From Trema orientale (lineage: Eukaryota > Streptophyta > Magnoliopsida > Rosales > Cannabaceae), in assembly GCA_002914845.1 (NCBI GenBank), contig JXTC01000598.1, positions 20,162-84,161 on the forward strand: a stretch of 64,000 nt of DNA, read 5' to 3'. The position numbers were made by a program, and so were the translations under genes. This document shows positions 49,101 to 58,410 of this stretch, in pieces; within the stretch, counting starts at the first letter, position 1, and every line of letters begins with the position of its first letter. A model generated the notes under the pieces. It searched no databases. It saw only the letters and a list, made by a program, of their open reading frames with translations, and was not told the DNA's origin.

Positions 49101-50358
49101 TTTGCTTCTATTTGTGTTTTGGAATTAGTACTAAGATTGTGTTTTCCTTTATCAAAATAAGATGTTAGTCCCCGTACTATTGAGTGATGGAGTAGGAGGG
49201 CATTGAATTTTGGCTAATGTAAAACTGAAGCCACAGACAGTTGATCTGTGGGATTCTATTGCGGCCGCAATGCACAAGACCGCTCGTGTGGAAGCAACCC
49301 TGGAAATGGTATTCATGGTTATGTACATATGTGATTTATATAAACTAATGTGCAATAATGTTTATGAGTAACCATCTACCACTTAATGCTTGCAGCTGCA
49401 GATATTGGACAACCTATTTTTGTTTGACATAAAGATGGGTATGCCAGATGGGTTTAAATTTGCAGAATTCAAGATAAATCTAAAGCCAGATGTTCAGCAG
49501 CAGAGTAATGGGACTGATTGTGGGCTGTTCGTGATGAAGTATATGAAGTCCATTTTCTTGAGTGAGCTTACTGCTGAGGGGCTAAGTATTCTAAATAGTA
49601 CATGTATATTAATAATTCACATTTCTAAACACTAGTTTACTATACCAACCTCTAAGAGACCTTTTAAAAACATGACGATTCACATGGTATTTATTCTTGC
49701 ATTCCTATATGATATACATCTATTAGAATTTCATCCCTTTCTAATCAGAAATGAATGCATAGAAAAGTTGAGGCTCTTTGCCTCTTTCCCACTCCACCAT
49801 GCACAAAACTGGATGATGAGAAAAACAAGGCAACTTAATTCCCAAAATATCTCAGATTAAATTGAAGAACTAGAAAGAACATCAAACCTAAACATCTTCC
49901 AAGTCCAAGACCACCCTTACACCATACTATATACTAAAACCTTATACTACTTTTCCAATGACTTAGACCCCTAGAATGAGCTGTCTCTCTTTATTTTATT
50001 GGAAAGAATTTCTCTGTATCTGTCCTAGAATGAGTGTTATTATTTGTAATTTAATACTGACAATGTTAGGCTGAAGCAACTGGCATTGGTTGTGTGTCAT
50101 GACCTGAACAAGGTAAAGAGTACCTGCCTTAGAGACTGTGAAGAACATTTTCAAAAATTTGCTGAAAATGAGTGGCAGAGTAAGGGTGATGACCATGAAG
50201 CAAATTTGGAAGGCCCCGTGCATAGTCCTAAGAAGTCACCTGTGGACCCTTGTTTCGCCACGAAGAAGTTAAAGGCTCGGAACAAGTTCACAGGTTCATC
50301 ACCAGCTCATCGGACCCGAAATGCGAAGCGGCGACAATTGAGATTGGGTTCATCCTGA
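46149..50358 (+). pseudogene. Ulp1-like (C48) cysteine protease gene, decayed
   Basis: Many exons are visible: 46149-46219 (MPPKGRGKNKEV), 46437 to about 46860 (SFDRLHRIFNFLTPAQKEAV), about 46880-47190, about 47295-47431 (LFYLDHVQWENGLIDRTIAL), 47660-48513 (acidic/basic, helical), 48599-48683, 48787-48882, 49162-49308, 49397 to about 49580 and about 50070-50358 (basic tail, stop TGA). The N-terminal part matches the domain preceding Ulp1 in plant transposon-borne proteases. The C48 core keeps the Asp (VDLWDSI) and the Gln..Cys block (QQQSNGTDCGLFVMKYM). The catalytic His (GVGGH) is kept, but the Trp codon after it is TGA (49204-49206). Another Trp codon is TAG (47092-47094), the frame shifts near 46860, and exons 1 and 2 join out of phase. 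Ulp1-like proteases cleave SUMO conjugates. Such genes are known in plant MULEs of the Kaonashi group. Confidence 0.82.
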
Positions 50359-50559
50359 ATGGATCAGTTTGTTTTGGTTTAGTTATTAGATAATATGGAT
50401 ATCTATTACACTGACTACTTAAATGTTGTTTAGGTGGCTTTACTCTTTATCACCTTGTACAAATGCATGACTTAGGTTTTGGATATGACAATGTAGGTAT
50501 TAGAATGTGCCTTTGTGATCTGGTTAAGTTGTTCAGAATTTCGTGGCCATTTTTGTGAT

Positions 50560-50645
50560 GCTCAGTTTAATATGATAGGCATAATTTAATATTTCGTAAT
50601 GAAAAATCATCATGATAGGCACAATGTAATGTTTCGTAATGGATT
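50560..50645. repeat. Short tandem duplication
   Basis: Two adjacent diverged copies of a segment with GATAGGCAYAAT...TTTCGTAATG, at about 50573 and 50614. Confidence 0.7.
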
Positions 50646-51026
50646 ATGTTCATTATATTCATTTTACTATTTTGAAAATATAATATTATTATATGCCGAT
50701 GTTATATTTTGACAAAGTGTGCTCGAACATATAGGCCAAGAAATGGGAGGTTACAAGCCTGTGCATGGGTTGTTTTTACTTATTGGAAGCTGTTATATTA
50801 GTTTTATGAAGGTGGTCCGTTTAATCAATAATATCTGATTTTATATACCCATACGACAACTATAGGTGCGGTTTCCTTCTCCACACGAAGTATATTCAAA
50901 TAATTGGTCCGTTGTTATAGTACCAATCGCTAGTAGTTGGACACATAAATATACCAAAAGTTGGGTAAATTTACATATTACTTTCTACTCTTGAAATTAT
51001 TTTACAGATCATAAATTTAAACTTTC

Positions 51027-51258
51027 CTAACGTAAGCATAAATATAACACTAAGATCACTAGTAATATGGATACAAAAACTAAATAGAATCTAATTTTGC
51101 AGTATGAACTCCGCAGTTTCTCATTCTCTCTCTCTTTCACGTTGATTCTTTGTAACAAACCAGGGATGATGTCCATAGAAATTCTACACATTTTCGGATC
51201 AAGCCAAACGAATAATCCACAAGAAGCTTCCTTGTCCTTCTCTTGCATCACAGAACAC
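51027..51258 (-). CDS. GRF zinc-finger / transmembrane small protein, last exon (partial)
   Basis: The minus-strand exon starts after an acceptor (TTTAG at 51263-51259) and ends with TAG at 51029-51027. It encodes RCSVMQEKDKEASCGLFVWL, then DPKMCRISMDIIPGLL, the second half of a plant GRF zinc finger (Cys, then CG(F/L)F.W.DP). A charged helix (INVKERENEKLR) and a hydrophobic segment (FYLVFVSILLVILVLYL) follow, likely a membrane anchor. This order is the usual one for small plant GRF proteins. The first exon, with the other zinc ligands, should lie at higher coordinates but falls at the gap 51351-51632 and the minisatellite. The gene is therefore incomplete here, by assembly or by real loss. 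GRF fingers bind single-stranded nucleic acid in other proteins; the role here is unknown. Confidence 0.7.
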
Positions 51259-51350
51259 CTAAATCCATTTAAAAATTTCAACCATAATGGATCTAGAGGT
51301 AACTAATTTGTTGTTGTTTCCAATAAAAATTACTCCTTTAGTTTAGTAGT

Positions 51351-51632
51351 NNNNNNNNNNNNNNNNNNNNNNNNNNNNNNNNNNNNNNNNNNNNNNNNNN
51401 NNNNNNNNNNNNNNNNNNNNNNNNNNNNNNNNNNNNNNNNNNNNNNNNNNNNNNNNNNNNNNNNNNNNNNNNNNNNNNNNNNNNNNNNNNNNNNNNNNNN
51501 NNNNNNNNNNNNNNNNNNNNNNNNNNNNNNNNNNNNNNNNNNNNNNNNNNNNNNNNNNNNNNNNNNNNNNNNNNNNNNNNNNNNNNNNNNNNNNNNNNNN
51601 NNNNNNNNNNNNNNNNNNNNNNNNNNNNNNNN
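51351..51632. other. Assembly gap (282 N)
   Basis: The gap directly borders the minisatellite, so repeat collapse is the probable cause. Confidence 0.99.
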
Positions 51633-52490
51633 TCTAACTAAATTTACCAAATCAAGTCTCCTATGGTTATCCACTAATGATTGGGGGTACTAGTAACATA
51701 ATTGATGACTTTGAACTCCTAATTGAGATTTTCTCCTACTAATTCAAGTAATTGGAATATAGGAATCACTAGATCTACCAAATCAAGTCTCCTATGGTTA
51801 TCCACTAATGATTAGGGGTACTAGTAACATAATTGATGACTTTGAACTCCTAATTAAGAATTGGAGGTAGATGCCATACTTAATTTATCAAATCAAGTCT
51901 CCTATAGTTATCCACTAGTGATTATTGGGGGTACTAGTAGCATAGTTGATGACTTTGAACTCCTAATTGAGATTTTCTCCTACTAATTTCTCTAATTGGA
52001 ATATAGGTATAACTAGATTTACCAAATCAAGTCTCCTATGGTTATCGACTAATGATTAAGGGTACTAGTAATATAATTGATGACTTTGAACTCCTAATTA
52101 AGATTTTCTCCTGCTAATTTCACTAATTAGAGGTAGATGCCTTACTTAATTTACCAAATCAAGTCTCCTATGGTTATCCACTAGTGACTGGGGGTCCTAG
52201 TAACATAATTGATGACTTTAAACTCCTAATTGAGATTTTCGGAATATAGGTATAACTAGATTTGCCAAATCAAGTCTCCTATGCTTATCCACTAGTGATT
52301 GGGGGTACTAGTAACACAATTGATGACTTTGAACTCCTAATTGAGATTTTCTCCTACTAATTTCTCTAATTAGAATATAGGTATAACTAGATTTACCAAA
52401 TCAAGTTTCCTATAGTTATCCACTAATGATTGGGGGTACTAGTAACATAATTGATGAATTTGAATTCCTAATTGAGATTTTCTCCTACTA
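51633..52490. repeat. Minisatellite, at least seven copies of a 110/131-bp unit
   Basis: The word AAATCAAG starts at 51649, 51780, 51890, 52024, 52156, 52267 and 52398. The spacings are 131, 110, 134, 132, 111 and 131 bp. Each unit holds CTCCTATGGTTATCCACTA, then GGGGGTACTAGTAACAT and GATGACTTTGAACTCCTAAT. The short form lacks about 21 bp near the end. The array abuts the gap, so its true length is unknown. No coding frame runs through it. Confidence 0.93.
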
Positions 52491-52549
52491 ATTAATTTGA
52501 ATAAACTTACTCGTACTACAAATCTTATACTATTTAATAATTCGATTCT

Positions 52550-52775
52550 AGTATTCCAACATATACTATTTAAGTTTGAAATGTCTTAAAAGATGGCATG
52601 TCCTCGTCTTTACATGGCACTGAGTTGTTCTTTTCCAATTACCTTCTATAGTAACTGTGATTGGTACTATAATACGGGCTTCATAATCAAGCGTGATATA
52701 GCACTTACTCATGTACTACCATGTAGGTTAGGCTATGCAGTCTTCTTAGTAGGTCTACTTTTTAGAATCCCTACC
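52550..52775. repeat. Dispersed direct repeat in the MULE, copy 1
   Basis: Collinear with 54355-54570. Both have a CCAACAT(A/T)TACTA word, then CGTCTT.ACAT, then a ...TTTTTAGAA(T/C) end, with diverged sequence between. No coding function is recognised. Confidence 0.6.
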
Positions 52776-53265
52776 ATGCAAGTTAGAAAATCACCAATAC
52801 TAGTACTCAATATGCATATTGCATTGATATCACCTCATATAATATAATAATATGTTATCTAAGCGGTTTCATTTTCTTTCTATTCAACAAGTTATGTAAG
52901 CGGCTTCATTTTCGTTCATATTGCGTTTAATTGTAAAGCACCATAACATGATTTGATTTCTAATTATCTTAATGGGGGTGTTCTACAAAAATTAACAAAA
53001 TCAAACTAAGCAGATAAAGATGAACACAAAAACAATGGGACCATCGTTCTGCTATTGACCTGCTTTTACTATATTGCATCATCGTCATGATCCAAACAAC
53101 AAAAGTTAAGGGAAAAAAAACTACTAATACTACCGAACAACATGATATTACTTAAACACACAAACATCAGAAAAGCACTGAACACAGAGAATTGCCTTTT
53201 ATGGGAAATAAAATAAACTAAACATAAGAAAACAGGATGTGGTCCCATCTCGCAGCCTAAATATA

Positions 53266-53588
53266 CTACAGCTGGTCCCATAGCTTCCACCCACCTGGAA
53301 AACCGTACTTTTGATACCACTGCTCCTTTACAATAGCCAAGTCCTGTGTCGCAGCCCTCTTCTGTGCCTCATAACTTTGAACCAGACGCCTACAATCCTT
53401 GCTCCTCATCAGGTACCCCATAGAATCACCCACAAGACCCCTCGCTCGGCAGCCCTGCCGTCATCTATGAGAATCTCCTCATTTAATGACTTCATGTATG
53501 ACTCGTAGTCCTTGATAGTAGTCTTAATAGTATTAAACTCCGAGGCAAAAGCCTCCTTCTCAGCATTACTAGGAATCTCAGGAGTCAT
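53266..53588 (-). pseudogene. Small charged, helical protein gene with one frameshift (about 108 codons)
   Basis: The minus-strand ATG at 53588-53586 opens a frame reading MTPEIPSNAEKEAFASEFN, then IKDYESYMKSLNEEILIDDG. Near 53440, at a run of four G, the reading must shift to continue as LVGDSMGYLMRSKDCRRLVQ, then EAQKRAATQDLAIVKEQWYQ and a stop at 53268-53266. Both parts have coding-like composition. The second has a heptad-like helical pattern. A TATA-like word lies at 53658-53651, about 65 bp before the ATG. I do not recognise the family. It may be a gene with a recent frameshift, a sequence error or a tiny intron. Confidence 0.5.
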
Positions 53589-53650
53589 TTTTTTCTTTTT
53601 CCTCTTTTTTTTTTCTATTTCGTTGAAGTAAGCGGACAAGTCTCTGGTCT

Positions 53651-53658
53651 TTTTATAT
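53651..53658 (-). promoter_or_regulatory. TATA box of the small minus-strand gene
   Basis: ATATAAAA on the minus strand, about 65 bp upstream of the ATG. Motif and spacing only. Confidence 0.4.
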
Positions 53659-54104
53659 GGGTTTACGAACGCTATACATAATATTGAATATACATTTTAT
53701 GTGGACAAAAGCGAAGGGACACATTTAGGTTGCTCCAAACTCATCGATTCTGGCAAAATCATTTTCCAATAGGGCAGAATTAATTGCCCGGATCAAGTGG
53801 AATATGAAATACTCTGTATGTTGCTTGTTGCACTAGCATAGATTTAAGCACTGTAAGTGGAAATCCAATGGATATTAGCATGCGAAATGGGAGATCTGGG
53901 CTGGCGGATGTCGTTTGACATAAATGTAAAAATAAACTATTGGGAGGTGAGTAGGTAACATATTGTATTAAGTAAATCGACTTAGGTAACGTAATCGAAG
54001 GAAACTAACTGGCAATATATTGGCTAATGTAGCAATATAATGCCTAATTCAGTACTACGAGGCTCATGTTAATTTGTATTTTTTCCATGCATTTTAACTC
54101 GTAA

Positions 54105-54255
54105 TTGGTACTTTAATTCTGACTATCGTGATTTTGTCACCCAATTGAGGACTCTAATGCACAATTTGTACTTTAACCCTGAATATTGTAACCTTTTACC
54201 TATTTAAGGATTATAATGCCTAATTTTTATTTTAATCCTAACTATTTTGACTTCT
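54105..54255. repeat. Degenerate tandem repeat, about 68-bp unit
   Basis: Three diverged units with the pattern TAATTxGTACTTTAATxCTGAxTATxGTGA, then TTACC(T/C)A(A/T)TT.AGGA. No coding function. Confidence 0.6.
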
Positions 54256-54354
54256 TACATACTTGTATATTTGGCCATGCTTTAAAATTTTGAGATTCTA
54301 CAACTAAAATAAATAATTGGCCATGCAAAGTATCCAAATGGACCAAATCCTTTA

Positions 54355-54570
54355 CAGTACTCCAACATTTACTAGTTATTAATGAAGAGGCTCAAACCAT
54401 CGTCTATATTCGTCTTCACATCGAACTGACATGTTCCTTTTTAATTACCTAGAATAGTTAATTACACATATTGTAATACAGGTTTGATAATGAAGATTGG
54501 TACAACACTGTCGCATATAGGTCAGCTTGGGTAATCAAATAGCTTAACTTTTAGAACTTAACCCTATCAG
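54355..54570. repeat. Dispersed direct repeat in the MULE, copy 2
   Basis: Partner of 52550-52775. The repeats flank the minus-strand small gene, so a segmental duplication inside the element is likely. Confidence 0.6.
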
Positions 54571-55529
54571 ATATTATCTAATTTGACCCTATTAGATATT
54601 ATCCAACTTCACACGTTTGTCTGAGTTCTTGATTTTGTGAGACAGGAAACACACACAAGAAAGGCTAAAAGTTCAAGTTCAATGCATTTTGCATTGAATA
54701 TATTACCACAAATAAACATACTTTATTACCCCCTGTGTACCATCACATATTTTTAATTAGTCCAATACGTTTTAAGTGATTATACTAAATCTGCTTTCTA
54801 CTCAATGCTTCCTATAGTCTCCATATCAATATAACATCATATCAGTTGATCCATCTGTTAATCATGCTCATAATTAATTCTTTTGCACAAAGTTATAATT
54901 TATAAATAACTCTGGGCAAGAGTTATTGCAATCACGTTTAAGGCTCACTCAGCAAGATTTAGTTTTTTTTCCATTAAAAATGAACTATCAGGGGTAATAA
55001 TAATTAGACTTTCTCTTTATTCGTCTTTTTTTTTCATATAAACGCAAGAGGTATCAAACAAAACTATCCTTATGTCTATGTACATTAATGAGAAATCTAA
55101 AAGTAAACTGTATATTTTACTATTTATATTACATCAAACAAACTATCTTTATTGACTCTGACCATGAGTAATCACAGTTACCCTTTGTTTTTCCAGCCAT
55201 TTATTTAATATGATCTTTAAGGCTCAATCACCCAGATTTGCTTAAAACATATATGCTTACCTTGTTAGTCACTCTCCCTTTACGAAAGCTTCCCAGACCA
55301 TGCAAACTCCATGAAAACTTTTAGATTTCATTGCTCAAAACACTATATTACGTAATTGCTATATGTCTTTCAACATAGCAATAAAAGACAAAAAAAACTC
55401 GAGCCCAAATTTATGATACATTAACACTTCATTACTTAAAAAGATTAATGAGTATATTTTATTTGACCATAGTTACTCCTACTCCTAATTTTTTTGTTGC
55501 TGGAATGCTCATACTCTTAATTACACCTT
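54571..55529. other. AT-rich MULE interior
   Basis: No gene or repeat is recognised. It is the upstream region of the first CxxC gene. Confidence 0.5.
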
Positions 55530-55537
55530 TATAAATA
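55530..55537 (+). promoter_or_regulatory. TATA box of CxxC gene A
   Basis: TATAAATA lies 94 bp before the ATG at 55624. The paralogue downstream has TATAAAGA at nearly the same distance, which supports both. Confidence 0.6.
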
Positions 55538-55623
55538 GAACCACAAGTGCCATGATTTTTTTATATCCCAAAAATTTGATGCACAAACGTATTAACCGAG
55601 TATTATTTCCAACCAAGACAAAG

Positions 55624-56001
55624 ATGTCTTCCAATGAATATTATACCCCAAACCGTACATGCCCCATACAATTTGGCACTCCGGCTGATGTTGGCAAGCG
55701 GTCTGTAACTCCGGCAAGCTCTCGGAGTAGACGTCTTCGTGGGGGAACATCAAAAGGCTGCCAAAACTGTGTCATCCTAGAGGGTATGCTAGAAGCTGAG
55801 CGCAAGGCAAGACGCAAGTCATGCAAAAACTGCCATGAGGCTAGGGAGCAGTGTCTTGACATAGGTACCATCCTGTACAAAATGGCTCAAATTCTGCAAC
55901 AGGCAACAGACCAACTAAGGTCTATTGAAGGACTCGTTGATGCTGCAATTGATGTCAATGTGGGTGAATCATATGTCCTAGAGATCATCCGCATTGATTG
56001 A
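55624..56001 (+). CDS. Small Cys-rich helical protein A (CxxC), 125 aa, unknown family
   Basis: The ATG at 55624 is preferred over an in-frame ATG at 55552 because the paralogue at 56602 begins with the same residues (MSSNE here, MSTNE there). The N-terminal third is Ser/Arg-rich and basic (SRSRRLRGG). Then come two CxxC pairs, CQNC and CKNCHEAREQC, separated by a charged helix (EGMLEAERKARRK). A helical tail follows (LYKMAQILQQATDQLRSIEG) and the protein ends IIRID. A TATA box lies 94 bp upstream. No intron is needed. Paired CxxC motifs suggest zinc binding, and the helices suggest dimerisation; both are inference. It lies inside the MULE, upstream of its transposase. I do not recognise a known family. 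Confidence 0.6.
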   Translation: MSSNEYYTPNRTCPIQFGTPADVGKRSVTPASSRSRRLRGGTSKGCQNCVILEGMLEAERKARRKSCKNCHEAREQCLDIGTILYKMAQILQQATDQLRSIEGLVDAAIDVNVGESYVLEIIRID

Positions 56002-56510
56002 ATGTTAGCAGGGATCCTCATTCTCCTACTAACAGCTTCTGTGTCATTTTTATAATATATGCTTTTATTTCTATGTTCTTTTATTTTCCATCAAGGTTTA
56101 TGAAACCTTATTTATGTCACTATTTTGTCTTTGACTCACTTTTGTGTTTGTCATAATCAAGTGACTAAATTCGTATTAATGATGTAATGTGTATTAGCCA
56201 TATTAAGTGGTGTGAGATAATTTAATATTTAAAGGATATATATTTTATTGAGAAGTGTTGAATATTAATTTTCTTTTAATTGTTTTATTTTTTTTAATGC
56301 TATTGTTTATACTGACTTTCGTTCCAAATTAATAAACATACATTAATTAAACTAGTACCCTTATATATTCTATAAAATAAATCAAAAAAAAAAGAAAATC
56401 TGGCATATATATTTCCCATTCCTATTAGTAATAAACAGTACACAATGAAGGCATTTATTCCATTACTTCTTACCTCAACCACACAACCACCGTATTAAAT
56501 TTAGGCCTTT
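56002..56510. other. Spacer between the CxxC genes
   Basis: AT-rich 3' flank of gene A and promoter region of gene B. No other gene. Confidence 0.5.
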
Positions 56511-56518
56511 TATAAAGA
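56511..56518 (+). promoter_or_regulatory. TATA box of CxxC gene B
   Basis: TATAAAGA lies 91 bp before the ATG at 56602. The downstream GTGTCATTTTTTTAAATCA resembles GTGCCATGATTTTTTTATA after the TATA box of gene A. Confidence 0.55.
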
Positions 56519-56601
56519 TATAATGTGTCATTTTTTTAAATCACAACACAGATCAACAGAAAATAAAAGTTCCAAACCTCTCAGATACATTGTACTGAAT
56601 T

Positions 56602-57114
56602 ATGTCTACAAATGAAGATAAATCTCCAGAATGTCAAATTTGTAAGAAGAGCATTGAAACAATAGAAACTCTCAGGGAAGTTATGGTCAACAACCACACC
56701 AAGCTAAGAAATATTATGGACGAAATTTATGAAGTAGAAAGGAAGTTAGACTGGGCCACACAAGCAATGGAGATGATATCAAAGGATTTGAGTTACCATG
56801 GATACACTGCCAAGGGTCACCAAGTCAACCCAACGTGTCAAGAGATATTAGAAGGATACGCAGATGTTCCCAACGAGTCCACTGATCAAAGCTGTGACAA
56901 TTGTAATATTCAGAAGAAATCTCTTGATGATTTAGCTTAGATTCTTCTTGGTAATTACATAAGGTTAATCGACATTAGTGTCGATTTTTATAGAGCAGAA
57001 AAGCATATGAAGGTAGCTAAGAATTCACTCCATATCGTCTCCAACTTGTTGCATGATCATGGATTCGATACTAACTTAGAGAAATTCATCACCGATATCG
57101 AAGGTAGAAATTAG
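56602..57114 (+). pseudogene. Small Cys-rich helical protein B (two CxxC-helix repeats), broken by one in-frame stop
   Basis: The frame runs 170 codons from ATG 56602 to TAG 57112-57114, with one internal TAG at 56938-56940. It contains two repeats of the same unit. Unit 1 starts CQICKKSIETIETL and ends SKDLSYHGYT. Unit 2 starts CDNCNIQKKSLDDL and ends SNLLHDHGFDT. Each is a CxxC pair followed by about 45 helical residues. The internal stop falls in unit 2, five codons after the position that aligns with the Leu of unit 1, and the frame after it stays open to the end of the unit. It is a paralogue of gene A (same start residues, same promoter layout). The stop means a truncated 112-residue product or an inactive gene. 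Family not recognised. Confidence 0.6.
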
Positions 57115-58410
57115 GATCATAAATGCTAATTTTAAGTATTAGTTCGTTTTGAACTAAATGTTTTTGTGACATTAACTATGAGTATCATGTTTTTTTTTTC
57201 TCCCCTTCTGAGAGCTATGAGTTTCACTTATGTATAAGTACTACTTATTGCTACGTAATGTATTTATAATTTAAACTTCTATATGAGTTGCGCAGTACTT
57301 CTATATGACTTTAAAATTTTATATTCTACCACCTCCTCATTATATTTCACTAAATGTCTTTTAAAGTTGTCATTTAAATTTTTAATGGATTACAATACCA
57401 AATTGGATGACAGAATTACAATACAAAATTACTTGAAGTACATAGGCCTAACCACCTTCGGCCCAACTTCATACAAATTGTCAAGACTTCCAAACATACA
57501 TATCTGATATTGACATATGACAAAATTAAGTGGATGACCAATTTTTGGAATTCGTTTAAGTAGACATCCATGTTTTAAAAGTTATAGATAAATGTCCAAT
57601 CTTTTTAAAGCTTTAATTGTAGAATATGTTCTATTTCAATTTTTATCATTAACTTAGTTAGACATTTAGCTATAAACGTTTAATCTTTGTCATATACTAA
57701 GTTTTGGGCCACCAAATAGTTAAATAGCAATTCAGTCCCAACAATAGCCCAATTTGTTATTCTTCTTTAAATTCAACCTACCAATCGCATAAATCTTCAA
57801 CTGATATACATAATGGCTCATCCATTCTTCAATTTAAGGAAACTTGTCTTCAATCTATCATTAATTAACTCAAACTACCTTGTATATGACTTTGACAATC
57901 ACTGCACCTCTTTACAGAAGTTGCAAACATATTGGATCTTACATCACCTGGAGATAAAGAAAAGTATGAACAATCTTCTCTAGGACAGTGAAAAAAAATC
58001 GGAACTAGTAAGGTATGCAATGTCACAATTTTTTTCTATTTTTTATGGCCTCTTATATCCACCAACAATTATGAAATCCTTCTTTTAATCCATTTTTATG
58101 TTGTCTTTAACGAAAATGTCTTTATTCATATTTCAAAAACTAAACTAGTTTATTTTATAAGATATAGGTTATTCAGCTCATTTATAAGATTACTCACACT
58201 CATGTTTTTGGTATATCGTTTTTTTTTAACTTCTCTACTGCCATCACTTAAACAGCTTGTATACACTAATAAAAAAAAAATGGCAGACGTTGATGAATTA
58301 TCTACACCAGAGTGATCACAAATACTTCAGTCCGTACATATTGATAAGCTTGCAGTTAATATCGATACTGTTGATATAGTTGGGAAGGTCTTGGACTCTC
58401 TTTAAGAGTG
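57115..58410. other. MULE interior before the transposase
   Basis: AT-rich DNA. The N-terminal part of the transposase (FAR1-type DNA-binding domain and first catalytic Asp) would be expected here, but no matching frame is recognised. It seems deleted or decayed. Confidence 0.5.

Noticed and set aside
51330-51674. 114-codon minus-strand frame
   Set aside because: It spans the N gap at 51351-51632.
52593-52847. 84-codon plus-strand frame
   Set aside because: It covers a dispersed repeat whose second copy (54355-54570) does not keep the frame.
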